A stretch of DNA of 64,000 nt from Bedellia somnulentella (GCA_963576735.1 OY755173.1:15656873-15720872); one strand, 5' to 3'; counted from the stretch's first letter, positions 1 to 9,460 are shown. Numbers and translations: made by a program. Notes: generated by a model from the sequence alone, not told the origin.

Positions 1-330
1 AGTTTGCTGTTCCTCGCGCAACTCACGAACTTCTTGTTTCACAACACCCTGTACCTCCGAATGTATGTTTTTCACAACATCCTGTATGCTTTGTTGTGCT
101 TCACGCATGCTTTGAAACATTTCAACTATCATCGCCAAGTCAGTATTAGTTGCGGCCGCCGGCGCCGTTGATGTAGACGGCGCGTTAGTCACCGCGGACG
201 TCTCCTCTGGAATGTCACTCCGAGGGTTCGTGACCGATGACCTCATTTCCGACAGCTGTTCACCCTCTGCGGCTTTCTGAGCGCGTGTCTTCACACCCTC
301 TCTTCCGTCTTCCTTCGGCATAACTGGCAT
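1..330 (-). CDS. LTR-retrotransposon gag, N-terminal part (runs off window)
   Basis: On the minus strand an ORF opens with ATG at 330-328 (a second in-frame ATG is at 321-319) and stays open for 110 codons to the window edge. The first ~65 residues are polar and low-complexity, rich in T, S, A and E. Residues ~66-110 are Q/E/V-rich and look like a coiled coil, as in many Gag N-termini. It lies just inside the LTR (356-847) and primer-binding site, the position expected for gag. No capsid or zinc-knuckle part is visible because the window ends, so the clade (Ty3 or BEL/Pao) cannot be assigned. Confidence 0.6.
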   Translation of the reverse strand, partial: MPVMPKEDGREGVKTRAQKAAEGEQLSEMRSSVTNPRSDIPEETSAVTNAPSTSTAPAAATNTDLAMIVEMFQSMREAQQSIQDVVKNIHSEVQGVVKQEVRELREEQQT

Positions 331-337
331 CTTCAAA

Positions 338-355
338 TCCACTTCTGTCACCAAT
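338..355 (-). other. Primer-binding site of LTR element 1
   Basis: Directly inside the LTR end, the minus strand reads TTGGTGACAGAAGTGGAT, the position and TGG-start of a tRNA-primer binding site. I did not identify the tRNA. Confidence 0.5.
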
Positions 356-847
356 TGTTACGTACCGGGTTCTTAATTTGATAAATACCAGTCACACTTT
401 CGTGCAATAAGGTGTAATTATATTTATTGACCAATAACGCACTTTACACAACACAACAAACACTATCGATAATTAACTATCGATACTCGCACTAATTAAC
501 AACACTAATTTACTCCGTTATAGTAACACTGTCCACACCGTTAAGCTTATTTCCGTAATCCGTATATCACTGCACTGTCGTATTTAATTTCTTCGCTCTA
601 GTATTTCGCTTGTTCTCGCTTTAGTTCTTCGCACTCGAATAACTCCGTAGCACGCGTTGCTCTTTATATATGCCAAATCTCAAATACGCGAATATTACAG
701 AAAGTTCTAGTACCACATTCTCGAAAAGTCGATATTCGAGAAACATCTAGTAATTCCCTTTTTTACTTATTAAATACTAGTAACGCCATCTAGTATAATC
801 TAGTAGTGGCAAATCCTATCTCCTACTTGCGAACAGATGTCGTAACA
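356..847 (-). repeat. 5' LTR of LTR retrotransposon 1
   Basis: A 492-bp segment has perfect 7-bp inverted ends, TGTTACG at 356 and CGTAACA at 841-847. On the minus strand it holds a TATA box (TATATAAAG, 662-670) and an AATAAA signal (423-428) in the order expected for U3-R-U5. It precedes the gag ORF, so it is the 5' LTR. The partner LTR is outside the window. Confidence 0.75.
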
Positions 848-1310
848 TTATTATTATAAGAATCATGAAAAAACCATTTTGTACCAAGTTTAAAATGAGA
901 ATACCTTTAGTAAGTATGGATAGCAGTTTGGCGACCCGGTGCTGCCCCGTACACTGACTGTTGGTGATGTGTGAGAGATTGCAGCCAATCAGTCATCGGT
1001 CAATAGATGGCGGTACTAAATTAAAATTGAGATAATGTGCCATTATTTACTAACTATGCATTCTGAGGCTTAAACAGAATATTAATTTATGTGTAAGTAT
1101 AGCACAATATATTTATGAGAATATTGGTTTAAAAATAGTTAAAAAAATAAAAGTTATAAACATATTCTCAAACCTACCAAATGAATACGCAAAATTCATA
1201 CAATATTCTTTTAATTATCTTTATTCATACATATTCGCATAGTTGAATGTGAAAGATAAGGAATAGTGCTTCCTATTATTCTAAGCTAACACAAAAGCAA
1301 AAAAAAACAT
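848..1310. other. Spacer between two retroelements; nothing recognised
   Basis: AT-rich sequence with no ORF or repeat that I recognise. No copy of either flanking LTR is present here. Confidence 0.5.
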
Positions 1311-1408
1311 CGTCCTACAACAATTATATCGTCTAGATATACGATACACTTATCATAATTTAATCCTGATAACGCAATTGTCATTGCTCTACTAAAAGCA
1401 CTTGGACT
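1311..1408 (-). pseudogene. Ty3/mdg4 pol fragment: reverse transcriptase around YLDD
   Basis: In a frame shifted relative to the gag ORF, the minus strand reads a short RT segment. It includes SPSAFSRAM and then VYLDDIIVVG, the catalytic motif of Ty3/mdg4 reverse transcriptases. Everything between the gag capsid part and this motif (protease, RT fingers) is missing, so a large internal deletion joined gag to pol. The fragment stops near 1311 at unrelated sequence. Confidence 0.7.
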
Positions 1409-1830
1409 TGTTTTTCATTTATCGGCTTTAGAACACTAAAAGCCTCTGATTTTCCATTCGCCTGTGAGATAGTGAGGTCAACCATCAATTGTTTCAGCTC
1501 TGAACCAAATTTATCAATTGTTCTGCTACCCTGATAACTCGTAAGTATTTTTTTCTGTAACGCGGTATCCGATTTTACGGTCAACAGATGTTGTTTCATT
1601 TCAGTAATCATTTCTTGTACCGTATTGTAATTGTTACTTAATCTCAGCTTAGCTCTATGAGACAATGGTGTCTTCAACACAAACTGTATAAGATTTGGAA
1701 TTGATTCTTTGTCAATCATTGTTGAATATAACTCAATTGCGTCTATTAACTGTTCCGTTACTACTTCTGTATCATTCATTACTGGTAGTAATGAAACAGC
1801 CGTTTTTAGATCAAAACTTGGTTTCGACAT
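1381..1830 (-). pseudogene. Errantivirus-like gag, capsid N-terminal part, truncated
   Basis: A 149-codon minus-strand ORF starts MSKPSFDLKTAVSLLP. Its composition fits the helical capsid region of insect errantivirus (Ty3/mdg4) Gag: a start with FDLK and a run of amphipathic helices up to VLKPINEK. After that point the sequence switches into a pol RT fragment in another frame, and the last ~10 residues are junction-derived. The protein therefore lacks the C-terminal capsid and nucleocapsid and should be non-functional. Its ATG overlaps the upstream 87-codon ORF by 25 nt. Confidence 0.65.
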
Positions 1831-2069
1831 GATTGTCTATTTCTAAATAAATCAACTGTATGTCCTGTGTTAATTTTAAAATATCTTCTGGTAATTTTAT
1901 TTGCTCGTAGGTAAATTGCAACTGCCTCTCGGTATTTATTATAAATTTCTCTGGCCAAGATTAATTTTTCTGGAGCTGCTTTACTTGATACACGTTTTTG
2001 CCCAAATTTAATAAGATACTTTCTTATTTCCAACAAATCTTGATAATATCTTTCTAATATTTCTGACAT
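1806..2069 (-). CDS. Small ORF upstream of gag in errantivirus-like element
   Basis: A minus-strand ORF of 87 codons begins MSEILERYYQDLLEIRKYL. It is charged and predicted helical, with no membrane segment and no motif I recognise. Its end overlaps the gag start by 25 nt in a different frame. The composition changes near residue 73, so the last ~15 residues may follow a frameshift. It is the third of the small ORFs that lie between the LTR and gag. Function unknown. Confidence 0.45.
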   Translation of the reverse strand: MSEILERYYQDLLEIRKYLIKFGQKRVSSKAAPEKLILAREIYNKYREAVAIYLRANKITRRYFKINTGHTVDLFRNRQSCRNQVLI

Positions 2070-2241
2070 GTAGATAGCTGTATTTAATTTTAAATATCTC
2101 TCTATATTAATTTCATTTTCCTTATTCTAAAAACTTGATTAAATATAAAGAATAAGATGTGACTATTCATAAAAGGATTTTTCCACTTACATACTATCCT
2201 GCTTACATACTGCCTGCTGCACTTTACTGTTCACTGCACTT

Positions 2242-2531
2242 TTACAAATTTTCACTTTCACTTTTCTTCTGATGGGATGAATTTACACCGAAGCTATTAT
2301 ATACTATTTCTGTAGCTTGCCTCGCAATTTTCTTTGTCAGCCGCTTATGCAGTTTTTTGTAAATTAGGTAAGCCAAAACTATTGCGCATATCGTGACAAT
2401 AGCTATGTTTAGATTGTATGTACCTGCTGCTTGGTCCAAGGGTGGTAAACTATTGGGCGCAAAGTTGTTCTGTCCGCTTTGTGTTATAATAACTTATTCT
2501 TTTTTTTTTCTTTTGATTGTTGTTTTCCCAT
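2242..2531 (-). pseudogene. Small myristoylation-type, single-TM ORF (frameshifted) before gag
   Basis: On the minus strand an ATG at 2531 opens MGKQQSKEKKK, a classic N-myristoylation start (Gly2, Ser6) followed by a basic patch. A tract of ~10 A residues (plus-strand T run at ~2501-2510) shifts the frame. The next frame runs without an ATG through an uncharged linker into a membrane segment (IAIVTICAIVLAYLIY) and a basic tail ending at 2242. This would be a short membrane-anchored protein. I do not recognise a family; a retroviral accessory or matrix-like role is only inference. Confidence 0.4.
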
Positions 2532-2541
2532 TATCCTGTAT

Positions 2542-2886
2542 TTACCAGTCCGCAAATGTAGAATCTCGCTCCCACTTTAATCGCCAGACCCATAAGATTC
2601 TGCCTTGGTACTCCAGTTTTAGCTCAGCTATTGCTCTTGTGCCATCTGGAAAATCTACATCCAAACTGTTCTCTATCAAAGCTTTTTGTTTTCAAATTAT
2701 TGTTTTCGGAAACAATTGTTGATGGCCGATGTTACCTCCTATATACGCCGCTATCACTTGACGTCCGTTGTCTTCCGTTAGTCTTAAGCCAGATAACTGT
2801 ACTTCGTATTGTTGACTGAATACGTACATTTGTTGTTTTATCACCTCTAAGTAAGAGAACGCGTTTAATTCGATTGAGTGTTCCAT
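2542..2886 (-). pseudogene. First small ORF of errantivirus-like element, one in-frame TGA
   Basis: From ATG at 2886 the minus strand is open for 64 codons (MEHSIELNAFSYLEVIKQQM...), has a TGA at 2694-2692, and continues in the same frame for a further ~50 codons to a TAA at 2544-2542. Reading across the stop gives one soluble ~114-residue product rich in aromatic and charged residues. No known domain was recognised. The stop may be decay or readthrough. Confidence 0.4.
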
Positions 2887-3066
2887 CTTGAAGAACGTCC
2901 CAAATTGAACTGATTCTCGCTCACTTGATTCCCCATTATGATGGATTGGAATTCACAAATAATATACTGAAATTACAAACTGTGTCTTAGCAATAAGACG
3001 GCCGGATTATATTCGACTCTCGCGCCAATTATAGGCGAACATGATCGGACGGCTCGCGACGCGGAC

Positions 3067-3084
3067 GCACTGGCAGGGTCGCCA
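3067..3084 (-). other. Primer-binding site of errantivirus-like element
   Basis: The minus strand reads TGGCGACCCTGCCAGTGC immediately inside the LTR end. The TGGCGACC start is typical of PBSs in insect Ty3/mdg4 elements. It fixes the LTR boundary at 3085. Confidence 0.6.
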
Positions 3085-3480
3085 TAAGATGTTATTGGGT
3101 ATCGTTGAAATGAAAGGTCCGAGTGCCAGTTAAATACTACTTTATTATTGGTTAAATGTTCCTCTTATATAGTGAGGGCATGAATTATAAATACTATTAT
3201 TAAATGTTATTTTCATTTTAGAATATAAGTCTACAGTATCTTATATCTAGAGCCAAAACCTTAAATGGATGAACATGAAATCAGGTTCTTATTACAAGTG
3301 TCTTTGTTGTAATACCACGTACCATCCTCTACCTACGTGATTAACCCCATGTTTCATCTCTTGTTACATCCCTTATATGGTTTACACATGTTTCGTCTTA
3401 AGTTACATTGTTTCTATTCTACGTCCCTTATATGGTTTACACATGTTTCGTCTTAAGTTACTTTGTTTCTATTATATATC
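3085..3480 (-). repeat. 5' LTR of errantivirus-like element (right edge uncertain)
   Basis: It lies just outside the PBS. On the minus strand it has a TATA-like TATATAAG (3164-3171) and an AATAAA signal (3141-3146). The outer boundary is not defined because it merges into a 55-bp tandem duplication and then a MITE end. No second LTR copy was found in the window. Confidence 0.5.
3368..3477. repeat. 55-bp tandem duplication
   Basis: Two nearly identical units (3368-3422 and 3423-3477) share CTTATATGGTTTACACATG and the following ~25 bases. If they belong to the U3 of the adjacent LTR they could act as a duplicated enhancer, as is common in retroviral LTRs; that is inference. Confidence 0.7.
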
Positions 3481-3489
3481 TATACCACA

Positions 3490-3557
3490 ATGGCTATATC
3501 AGTACCGAAATCCTTTGCCATGACACGCCGTGCCATGCCGGCAGTCAGCGCCGGCCC
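3490..3557 (+). mobile_element. Half copy of the GGGCCGGCGCTGACTGCC fold-back MITE
   Basis: It matches the right arm of the MITEs at 12080 and 63534 (from ...TACCGAAATCCTTTGCCATG to GCCGGCAGTCAGCGCCGGCCC), with a small internal insertion. The left arm is missing. Confidence 0.75.
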
Positions 3558-4250
3558 TTAGCCATTAGTTCCGGCTGTATTGATTACTCAATAATCTATA
3601 GTCATGATTTGTGCTCGTTAGCCAGGCCTCGAATGTTTGAATCTTGGAAATTGCTTTGGCTCCAGTCAAAATCTTTAATAGGTAAATATTACGGTGACGA
3701 CATTCCGTCCAGAGCTTGGTTTTTCAAATGTAAATCTGCTGACAAATGGGTAGCATCCACTATTTGTAGTCTACAAATTGGGTCATTCGTGTACTCCGGT
3801 TCACCTTGCTAAAATAAGGATAAGGGACAGTTCGATTTGCGAGTGTGGATTAGATGAAGGAACAGTTGACCATATTTTTTTCGCATGTCCTAATTTATCA
3901 TTTTCTTTATATGATGTTTTGCCTCCTTTCATCCCTCTTCCTACTAATTTTAAATGTTTACTTTGTTTTGTATATACCCCATTCATTAAAACTTTGTGTC
4001 ATTTATTCAAGGTCCATAATATAAAATTATGATGCATTCTTTTTGTTCATATTGTTAATTTTGTAGTAAATATTTTGTTGTTTATATTTATTTTATTTTT
4101 CAACCATGAATGTTCAAATGAGTGTCTGTTAATCAGTTTCAAAATTTTCTTAACTTTACGATATGTGTTTTCTTTTCACTGGACGTTGGCAAAGTAACTG
4201 TGTTTAAACACGGTCAAAGGCCATTGAAGAAAAATTGAATTGAATTGAAT
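3558..4250 (+). mobile_element. 5'-truncated LINE, RNase H/zinc C-terminus and 3' tail
   Basis: Two overlapping plus-strand frames join near 3780. The first carries W-rich text ending in WVASTICSLQIG. The second continues with HSCTPVHLAKIRIRDSSICECGLDEGTVDHIFFACPN. The CxCG...H...C pattern is the C-terminal zinc motif of jockey/I/R1-type LINE ORF2 proteins. The element ends in a (TTGAA)n microsatellite at 4234-4250, the expected target-primed tail. A frameshift and 5' truncation make it dead. Confidence 0.65.
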
Positions 4251-4258
4251 CGTAATTA

Positions 4259-4816
4259 CGCCGCGGCTGATTCGACCGAAAAAAATATGAGAATCTTCTT
4301 TTGGCGGGAAGATCAGCTGTGATGTCAAGTTGACGTTTCCGCCAATGTTTGGCTATTGACACCGAAGATTGACGTGGATGGATGGATGGATATGAAATTG
4401 ATGGATTGTTTTATAGTATTTTATTCAGTTTTTCGCTTATATTTAATTGACTCCAATATGGGATGATAATAATGTTGTGTTGTGAGCTATTGTAGTTGTG
4501 CAAGCAAAAACGAAAAAAAATACTAGAATCTTTAGCTTATGTTGCAAAAAAAAAGAGTATAAAAAAGGAACCGTTTATAGTAAAGTAAAATTAAATTTAA
4601 AGCTCCTTAAAATTAAACTTCTTAGTTTTTTTACTAATTGTGATTTGTTTAATACTTTTAGTAAGGGTTTGAGTCATTCGTAAATTTACATAGATTTTCG
4701 GTTGGCTCAAAAGATCAAGAAACCAGGGCCGTAAAATCATTATTTATATTCTGTGTTTATATTATCTGTGCCATTATATAAAAAAAGACTTTCGGTGAAA
4801 ATAGATAGCCTTGGCC
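4259..4816 (+). mobile_element. Non-autonomous DNA element, copy 1 (558 bp)
   Basis: It aligns over its whole length with 54509-55019. It begins CGCCGCGGCTGATTCG and ends AGCCTTGGCC, which are imperfect short inverted ends. It is flanked by CGTAATTA (4251-4258) and CGTAAATTA (4817-4825), a slightly diverged 8-9 bp target-site duplication. No coding capacity. It sits ~150 bp upstream of the LYR start codon. Confidence 0.75.
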
Positions 4817-4882
4817 CGTAAATTAAGTTTACAAAAAGTGATTTATTTAGCTTAATTAAAAGGTTGGTTACTATCACTATCA

Positions 4883-4927
4883 ATGGAAACAAGAATTAAA
4901 GTGTATGTTTGGATTGAGTCTGACTAA
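4883..4927 (+). other. Short upstream ORF before the LYR gene
   Basis: ATG-to-TAA, 14 codons (METRIKVYVWIESD), ending 39 nt before the LYR ATG. It matters only if transcription starts upstream of 4883, which the sequence does not settle. Confidence 0.3.
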
Positions 4928-4966
4928 AAGTTGTTTATCGAATACTCAAATAAAAAGAACGGTAGA

Positions 4967-6504
4967 ATGTCTGTTTCTAAATCTGATGTATTACAGTTAT
5001 ACAGACATTTGATGCAATATTCGAGATCATTAAAACTTACCGATTCCACTTATTTTAAAAGAAGAATCCGTACAGAGTTTTTACGGAGTAAAGAACTAGA
5101 AAACACTAAAGATATAGAATTAGCGTTCAAGGTAAGCTTTTAGCAATAATTCTTATAATTTTATTTTTAATTAAGGGCCTATAAGCTACAGGTACTAAAT
5201 TGTAACAGAATGCTTGATTGAGATTTATGGGAAGAAAGTGCATGAAGTGAAAGAGTATATTGTAAGTTTAATGAAGACATTGAAAGAAGAGTGAATAAGG
5301 GTAAAGTGGTAAATGAAGCAATGAAACATCTAATGACTAGTTAGATTGTGACCAAAAAGACCCAAATGGCAGTGCATCATGCTTTTCTTGCTCTCATACT
5401 AATGTATGGTAGCAAATGTTGGTTGCGACCAGATAACCATTAGAGTAAATGCATTAGAGATGAGGTCCCTTAGTTTTTTAAATGTTGTATTTTAATGGTT
5501 AAGTAGCTAATCCTGTGGTTTGTGAGATTGTAATTTATTGATTGTAGAAAGGAAGGTTTAAGAAGAATAGAGCTAATGTGGATAGTAGTATCTATAGAGA
5601 ATGACCACATAGGTCACATTTAGATGATTAGATTATTGAAGTGAATGAGCTAAAGCTGGCATTCGTGACCTCAAGAATAGAGTTTTATGAACAGATCAAG
5701 GGATGTAAATGAAACATACAAAGTGGTGATCAAGAATCAACAATCCCTCCCTACCCTGTTGAGAATGAATGGCATGATTATATGTACTACTGTCACTCAC
5801 AAAACATCTGCTCACTAAAACTCCTTTGATCCTTAGCTTTAGGGTATTTCATTAGCATTAAATATTCAGTTAATAAAATACCATCAAAGGCAAAAATGTG
5901 TATGGTTGCAGCTGAGCCTCCTGCAACACCTCTCACTGCTTATTTTCTCACTTGCAATCTGGACATATTGATAATTTATTGCGGTTTAGGTATTTCATTT
6001 ATATTAGACAAAACTTATGTATAAGATTCCTAAAGTGGCTTAGAATTTTAGATTTAGTGATTCTTATATTCTGAAGCTCTGGCATGCCCTTTTAGGGATT
6101 TTATAGCTGCTGGTACCTACCCTTCCCTAAACTATGAAAATCCAAATTGTATTGCCAGTCTGAAGATTTCACATTATCTATAAAATTAAAAATGGATAGC
6201 TAAATGTGTTACTAAGTGCAAAACTTGAAAATGGTTATACCAATTTGACTGATTCTTTTTGTAAAGTAATGCTTACAATTCAGTTGTGTTGTGAGGGTAA
6301 TATTAAAACCTTGAAAGAGACCCTCAGCGGGTTGGCTCAATATGACTATATCAAGTGAATGCAAATAAATTTTTGAAAGTACAAAGTCTGTCGGCACAGC
6401 TAGTAGTAGTAGTAGTAGTAGTAGTTTCATAAAATGATTACATAATTTCAATAATTTATTTTCAGAAAGGCCGTGAGTTGATAAAACGAGGCAATGTGGT
6501 GTAG
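4967..6504 (+). CDS. LYR-motif mitochondrial microprotein, MIEF1-MP-like (67 aa, two exons)
   Basis: Exon 1 is 4967-5131 (donor GTAAGC, phase 0). Exon 2 is 6466-6504 (acceptor TTTTCAG). The product is 67 residues with L-Y-R at 11-13, TDSTYFKRRIRTEF at 25-38 and a Lys-Gly after the splice junction. This spacing (LYR, R-x-L, TD-x-x-(Y/F), R-x-EF, KG) matches the MIEF1 upstream microprotein (L0R8F8/altMiD51). In mammals that protein binds mitochondrial acyl carrier protein and MALSU1 on the assembling mitoribosomal large subunit. The length also fits (~70 aa). The ATG has A at -3 and follows an in-frame start with no earlier ATG in frame. The stop TAG (6502-6504) overlaps the ATG of the next ORF. 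Intron 1 holds a decayed RTE copy. Other LYRM proteins are a possible alternative; the C-terminus favours MIEF1-MP. Confidence 0.85.
5195..5790 (+). mobile_element. Old degenerate RTE LINE fragment in intron 1
   Basis: It follows the 3' third of the RTE ORF at 18091-19791 in order: ERRVNKG-like, the LMYGS(E/K)CW region, and the 3' end (CCTACCC...ATATGTA). It carries many indels and stops. This is the most diverged RTE copy in the window. Confidence 0.7.
6401..6425 (+). repeat. (TAG)n microsatellite
   Basis: About eight TAG units, 40 bp before the exon 2 acceptor of the LYR/MTRFR locus. Confidence 0.9.
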
Positions 6505-8213
6505 GATAGTAACTCCTCACATTTATTTGAGAGCCAATTGTATCTCAACCATAGTTTCTCTTGCAAATAAGCACATAGACTATACAAAGGTGCCTAAAAT
6601 CAATGAGAATGAACTTAGCGAGAAGTTTGTTCGAGGAAGTGGTCCTGGTGGGTCAGCTGTCAACAAAAACTCCAACTGTGTTGTGCTCACACATATTCCT
6701 ACAGGTAAAATTAAGTTGTCATACAACTGGGCCATTTTTATCTTTTAAAAGAGAAGTTTTGTATCTACCTCTGCCTTGGAATTTAAGATTTTAGTGTAGA
6801 TGGTTTGTATTATTTGGAGATAAGATGAGATGCATGATGCGTTTCTATTTTCTAACTTAATAAAAAAAAGTAGATATGTAATTGCAGATTATAAATTCAA
6901 CATCAGTTTCCTAAATCCACCATTATTCATTGTAGTATTGTGACAAATAAGAACCAAGGAAATTTCAAATAATTTTATTAAAGAAAATATTTAAATTGAT
7001 TTTGTGTATGATTTGGGCAATGCTAGATTTGGGCAATGCTATGGTGTTTTATAAAAAAACTCATTGTTGGCAGGCCTCACCCAAGGTTATCTTGTGGTTT
7101 AGGCCTTTTAACATAACATTTAAAGTGCAAATAGAGATAAAACCTGTGCGGCCCGTACCATCGCGATCGATCCACGATCGCACCGAACTCCAGATGCTCC
7201 ACTTGTATTGTGGCTAGCACTGCGTGAGAACAAACCCATTCTCTCAAAACAAAGCCAATATGTCTTCCATTTAACCAATAGTATTTGGAATGCTTGATTG
7301 CATGTGTCTTAATTACAAATGAAATGAAATGATTTATTTCTTCAGAAAATATAGGTACAATACAATAGACTATAAAACATGGAAAGTCTTTATATAACTC
7401 CAACCAATCTATTATCTATATTCACTGTGTAGTGTCGGTTCAGAATAGCACTACCCCATTTCTACCCGTGGGTGTACGTAAGAGGCGCTTAAGTGTGTAA
7501 GGGCTTTTTGAACGATGCGGTTGGAGACCCATCACCAACAACCTTTATTTTACCATCTTTTCCCCACTGAACTTCCAAAAGTGGCTGAGAAATTTCTTAT
7601 GGTTACCCCTTTTAGGGATTTATAGCCTACATATATAATAGCTCGCGTTCAATGTGCAAGCGCTCCGAACCAGCCCGCACCAATATTAATAATTCAGCAC
7701 ACATTAGATTTTGGTGCGGGCCGCACAGGTTCGATCGTCTGTGAGCACTTGTACTTTACAACCCTTTCCAATTTCGAAGCTTTGGCTACCCCATTTAGGG
7801 ATGATAGCAGTGAGTATGTGTATGTATGTATGAATATAATAATATTGATAACATAAAAATGACATCACTTAAAATATTGTTTAAGAAATCTTGCAACATG
7901 AACTTTCAATGTTAATCTTAGTTCATGTATGCACATCCAAAATGGTTTGTAGAAAATAGCAAATAATTTCTAACCTTTTTTTTATTTCACAGGAATAGTA
8001 ATCAAATGTCACACAAGCAGATCGCAAGATGATAACAGGAGGACTGCCCGCGAGTTGCTAGTGGCAAAACTAGATGAAATAATTAATGGGGAGGAAAGCA
8101 TCGCGGCTCAACAAAAACGAATAGAGGAGAAAAAATCCAAGAGAAATGAAAGCAAAAGAAAGAAATTGGCTCAATTAAAAAGTGATTGGAAGAAAAGAGA
8201 AGGGTTAACTTGA
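6494..8213 (+). CDS. MTRFR: MTRFR/C12orf65-like mitochondrial release/rescue factor (143 aa), GGS instead of GGQ
   Basis: The first ATG (6494-6496, G at -3) lies inside the last codons of the LYR ORF in the +1 frame; the overlap is 11 nt. Exons are 6494-6704 (donor GTAAAA, phase 1) and 7993-8213 (acceptor TTTCACAG); stop TGA at 8211-8213. Residues ~1-30 form a basic, hydrophobic N-terminus suited to mitochondrial import. Residues 36-75 carry the class-I release-factor core (NENELSEKFVRGSGPGGSAVNK). After the splice comes IVIKCHTSRSQ, then a long Lys/Glu/Arg-rich helix, as in MTRFR, which releases peptidyl-tRNA from stalled mitoribosomal large subunits. Position 54, the catalytic Gln of GGQ in the family, is Ser (TCA). 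The rest of the frame is clean and spliceable, so this is not obvious pseudogene decay. AATAAA at 8247-8252. Confidence 0.88.
7424..7636 (+). mobile_element. RTE-tailed SINE copy (family described at 15303)
   Basis: It starts ACTGTGTAGTGTCGG and keeps the GCGGTTGGAGACCCATCACC core. It lacks the TATG tail. It lies in intron 2 of the MTRFR gene. Confidence 0.85.
7640..7757. repeat. Small fold-back element
   Basis: Arms GCCCGCACCAA and TTGGTGCGGGC, with outer CGAACC/GGTTCG, surround a ~30-nt AT-rich loop. Part of the right arm (CCTGTGCGGCCCG) also recurs inverted near 7142. It sits between two SINE pieces. Confidence 0.6.
7758..7833 (+). mobile_element. RTE-tailed SINE, 3' fragment
   Basis: Only the last part is present: GAAGCTTTGGCTACCCC through GTGAGTATGTGTATGTATG. 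Confidence 0.75.
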
Positions 8214-8246
8214 GTAGATTTAAGCATGTTGTAGTTTTTGGTAATT

Positions 8247-8252
8247 AATAAA
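8247..8252 (+). promoter_or_regulatory. Poly(A) signal of the LYR/MTRFR transcript
   Basis: AATAAA lies 34 nt after the MTRFR stop codon. No better signal lies between. Confidence 0.6.
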
Positions 8253-9016
8253 TAGTTGATGTTGAACATATTCTGCCTATCATTTTCTAGTATTAAGTAA
8301 TTAGTAGTGCCTGTGTCCTATCGTATTTTTTATATATATATTGAGATAGAGGTTTTGCAAATTAGTAAGGAAAGCTAAAATAAAATGAATAAGATTGTAC
8401 AGAATTAAATCCTAGATAGTATGTGTGTCAAGACAAAAGGATTAAAACTGATAGAAAACGAGAAATTAGTAAAAATCTATTCGAATAATGTAATATAACA
8501 GCATGACACAACATTCAAATAAAACAAAAATTAAAATTATTATTTATTTCCTTCTTCATTATTTACATACATCGGCAAATTTGGATTGCTCAAAAGCAAC
8601 TACACAGTACACAAGACATGGATTTGCAACATGTTAATATGGCTTATTGCCCGTGGTCCCTCTCGTAGTCCCTTTTTGAAAATCTATGACCCGTGGTTCC
8701 TTTTTCAGTATAAACCGACCAAAATGAAATATGTGAATATTTTTTATATAAGAGAAGGAGACGGATATACATTCGAAATATATTATTTTATTAGTGTATG
8801 GATTGGTACTTCAAAAATTTTCGGCATACCAAAATCAAAAAGAGGTAACTTAGAAAATGTTCATAAAATATTTATGCAAACTTCAAAGAAGTACTAGGAG
8901 GCTATAAATACAAATATACTAGTTATAAAATATTCTTAAGATTTCCAATCTCCTAGAGATCTTTTCAATCCTAGTTCCTTTGAGTCTAACTCATAAAGAC
9001 GTTATTAAACAATAGG

Positions 9017-9022
9017 AGTATA

Positions 9023-9095
<73 letters not shown>
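9017..9095. repeat. (TA)n microsatellite
   Basis: About 75 bp of TA repeats broken by two CATATA interruptions. Confidence 0.95.
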
Positions 9096-9098
<3 letters not shown>

Positions 9099-9310
9099 GG
9101 AAGATAATAGCAATGCAATAATTAGATAATTGTTCTTTTTTATTTGATATTGTTTAATTTATCGTGTTCCCCACTATTATTTTACCAAACATCAAGCTTA
9201 AATCCTACCTAATACAAGAAATAAAATAGTTATGATAAAATAGAAAAGTTACATTGACGATTTATGCAGATGCGAGTCATCTCAAAAAAATATTATCTTT
9301 AAAACCCTTA

Positions 9311-9460
9311 CATATCCTCAGTGAGAGGCATCGACCTAAGGGCTACCAGAAAGAAGGTGATCTAGCCATGATGCACCATGCTGCCTACCGGTTGGCAGAC
9401 TTCAACAACCACTTATCGTGGTAGTAGCCGAGACCGACGGCCTAGTCCCGCAACGCAGAT
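9311..9460. mobile_element. Possible nested SINE-like fragment
   Basis: A GC-richer block (CTACCGGTTGGCAGACTTC ... GCCGAGACCGACGGC) stands out in the AT-rich transposon interior. The GAGACCGACGGC text is familiar to me from moth SINEs, but no clear A/B boxes or TSD are seen. Confidence 0.3.

Noticed and set aside
3408..3812. 134-codon ORF as one protein
   Set aside because: It chains LTR/MITE sequence and the first part of a LINE frame; not a gene.
8586..8897. 103-codon ORF as a transposase or host gene
   Set aside because: It starts outside the transposon TSD, reads through the TIR and has no domain.
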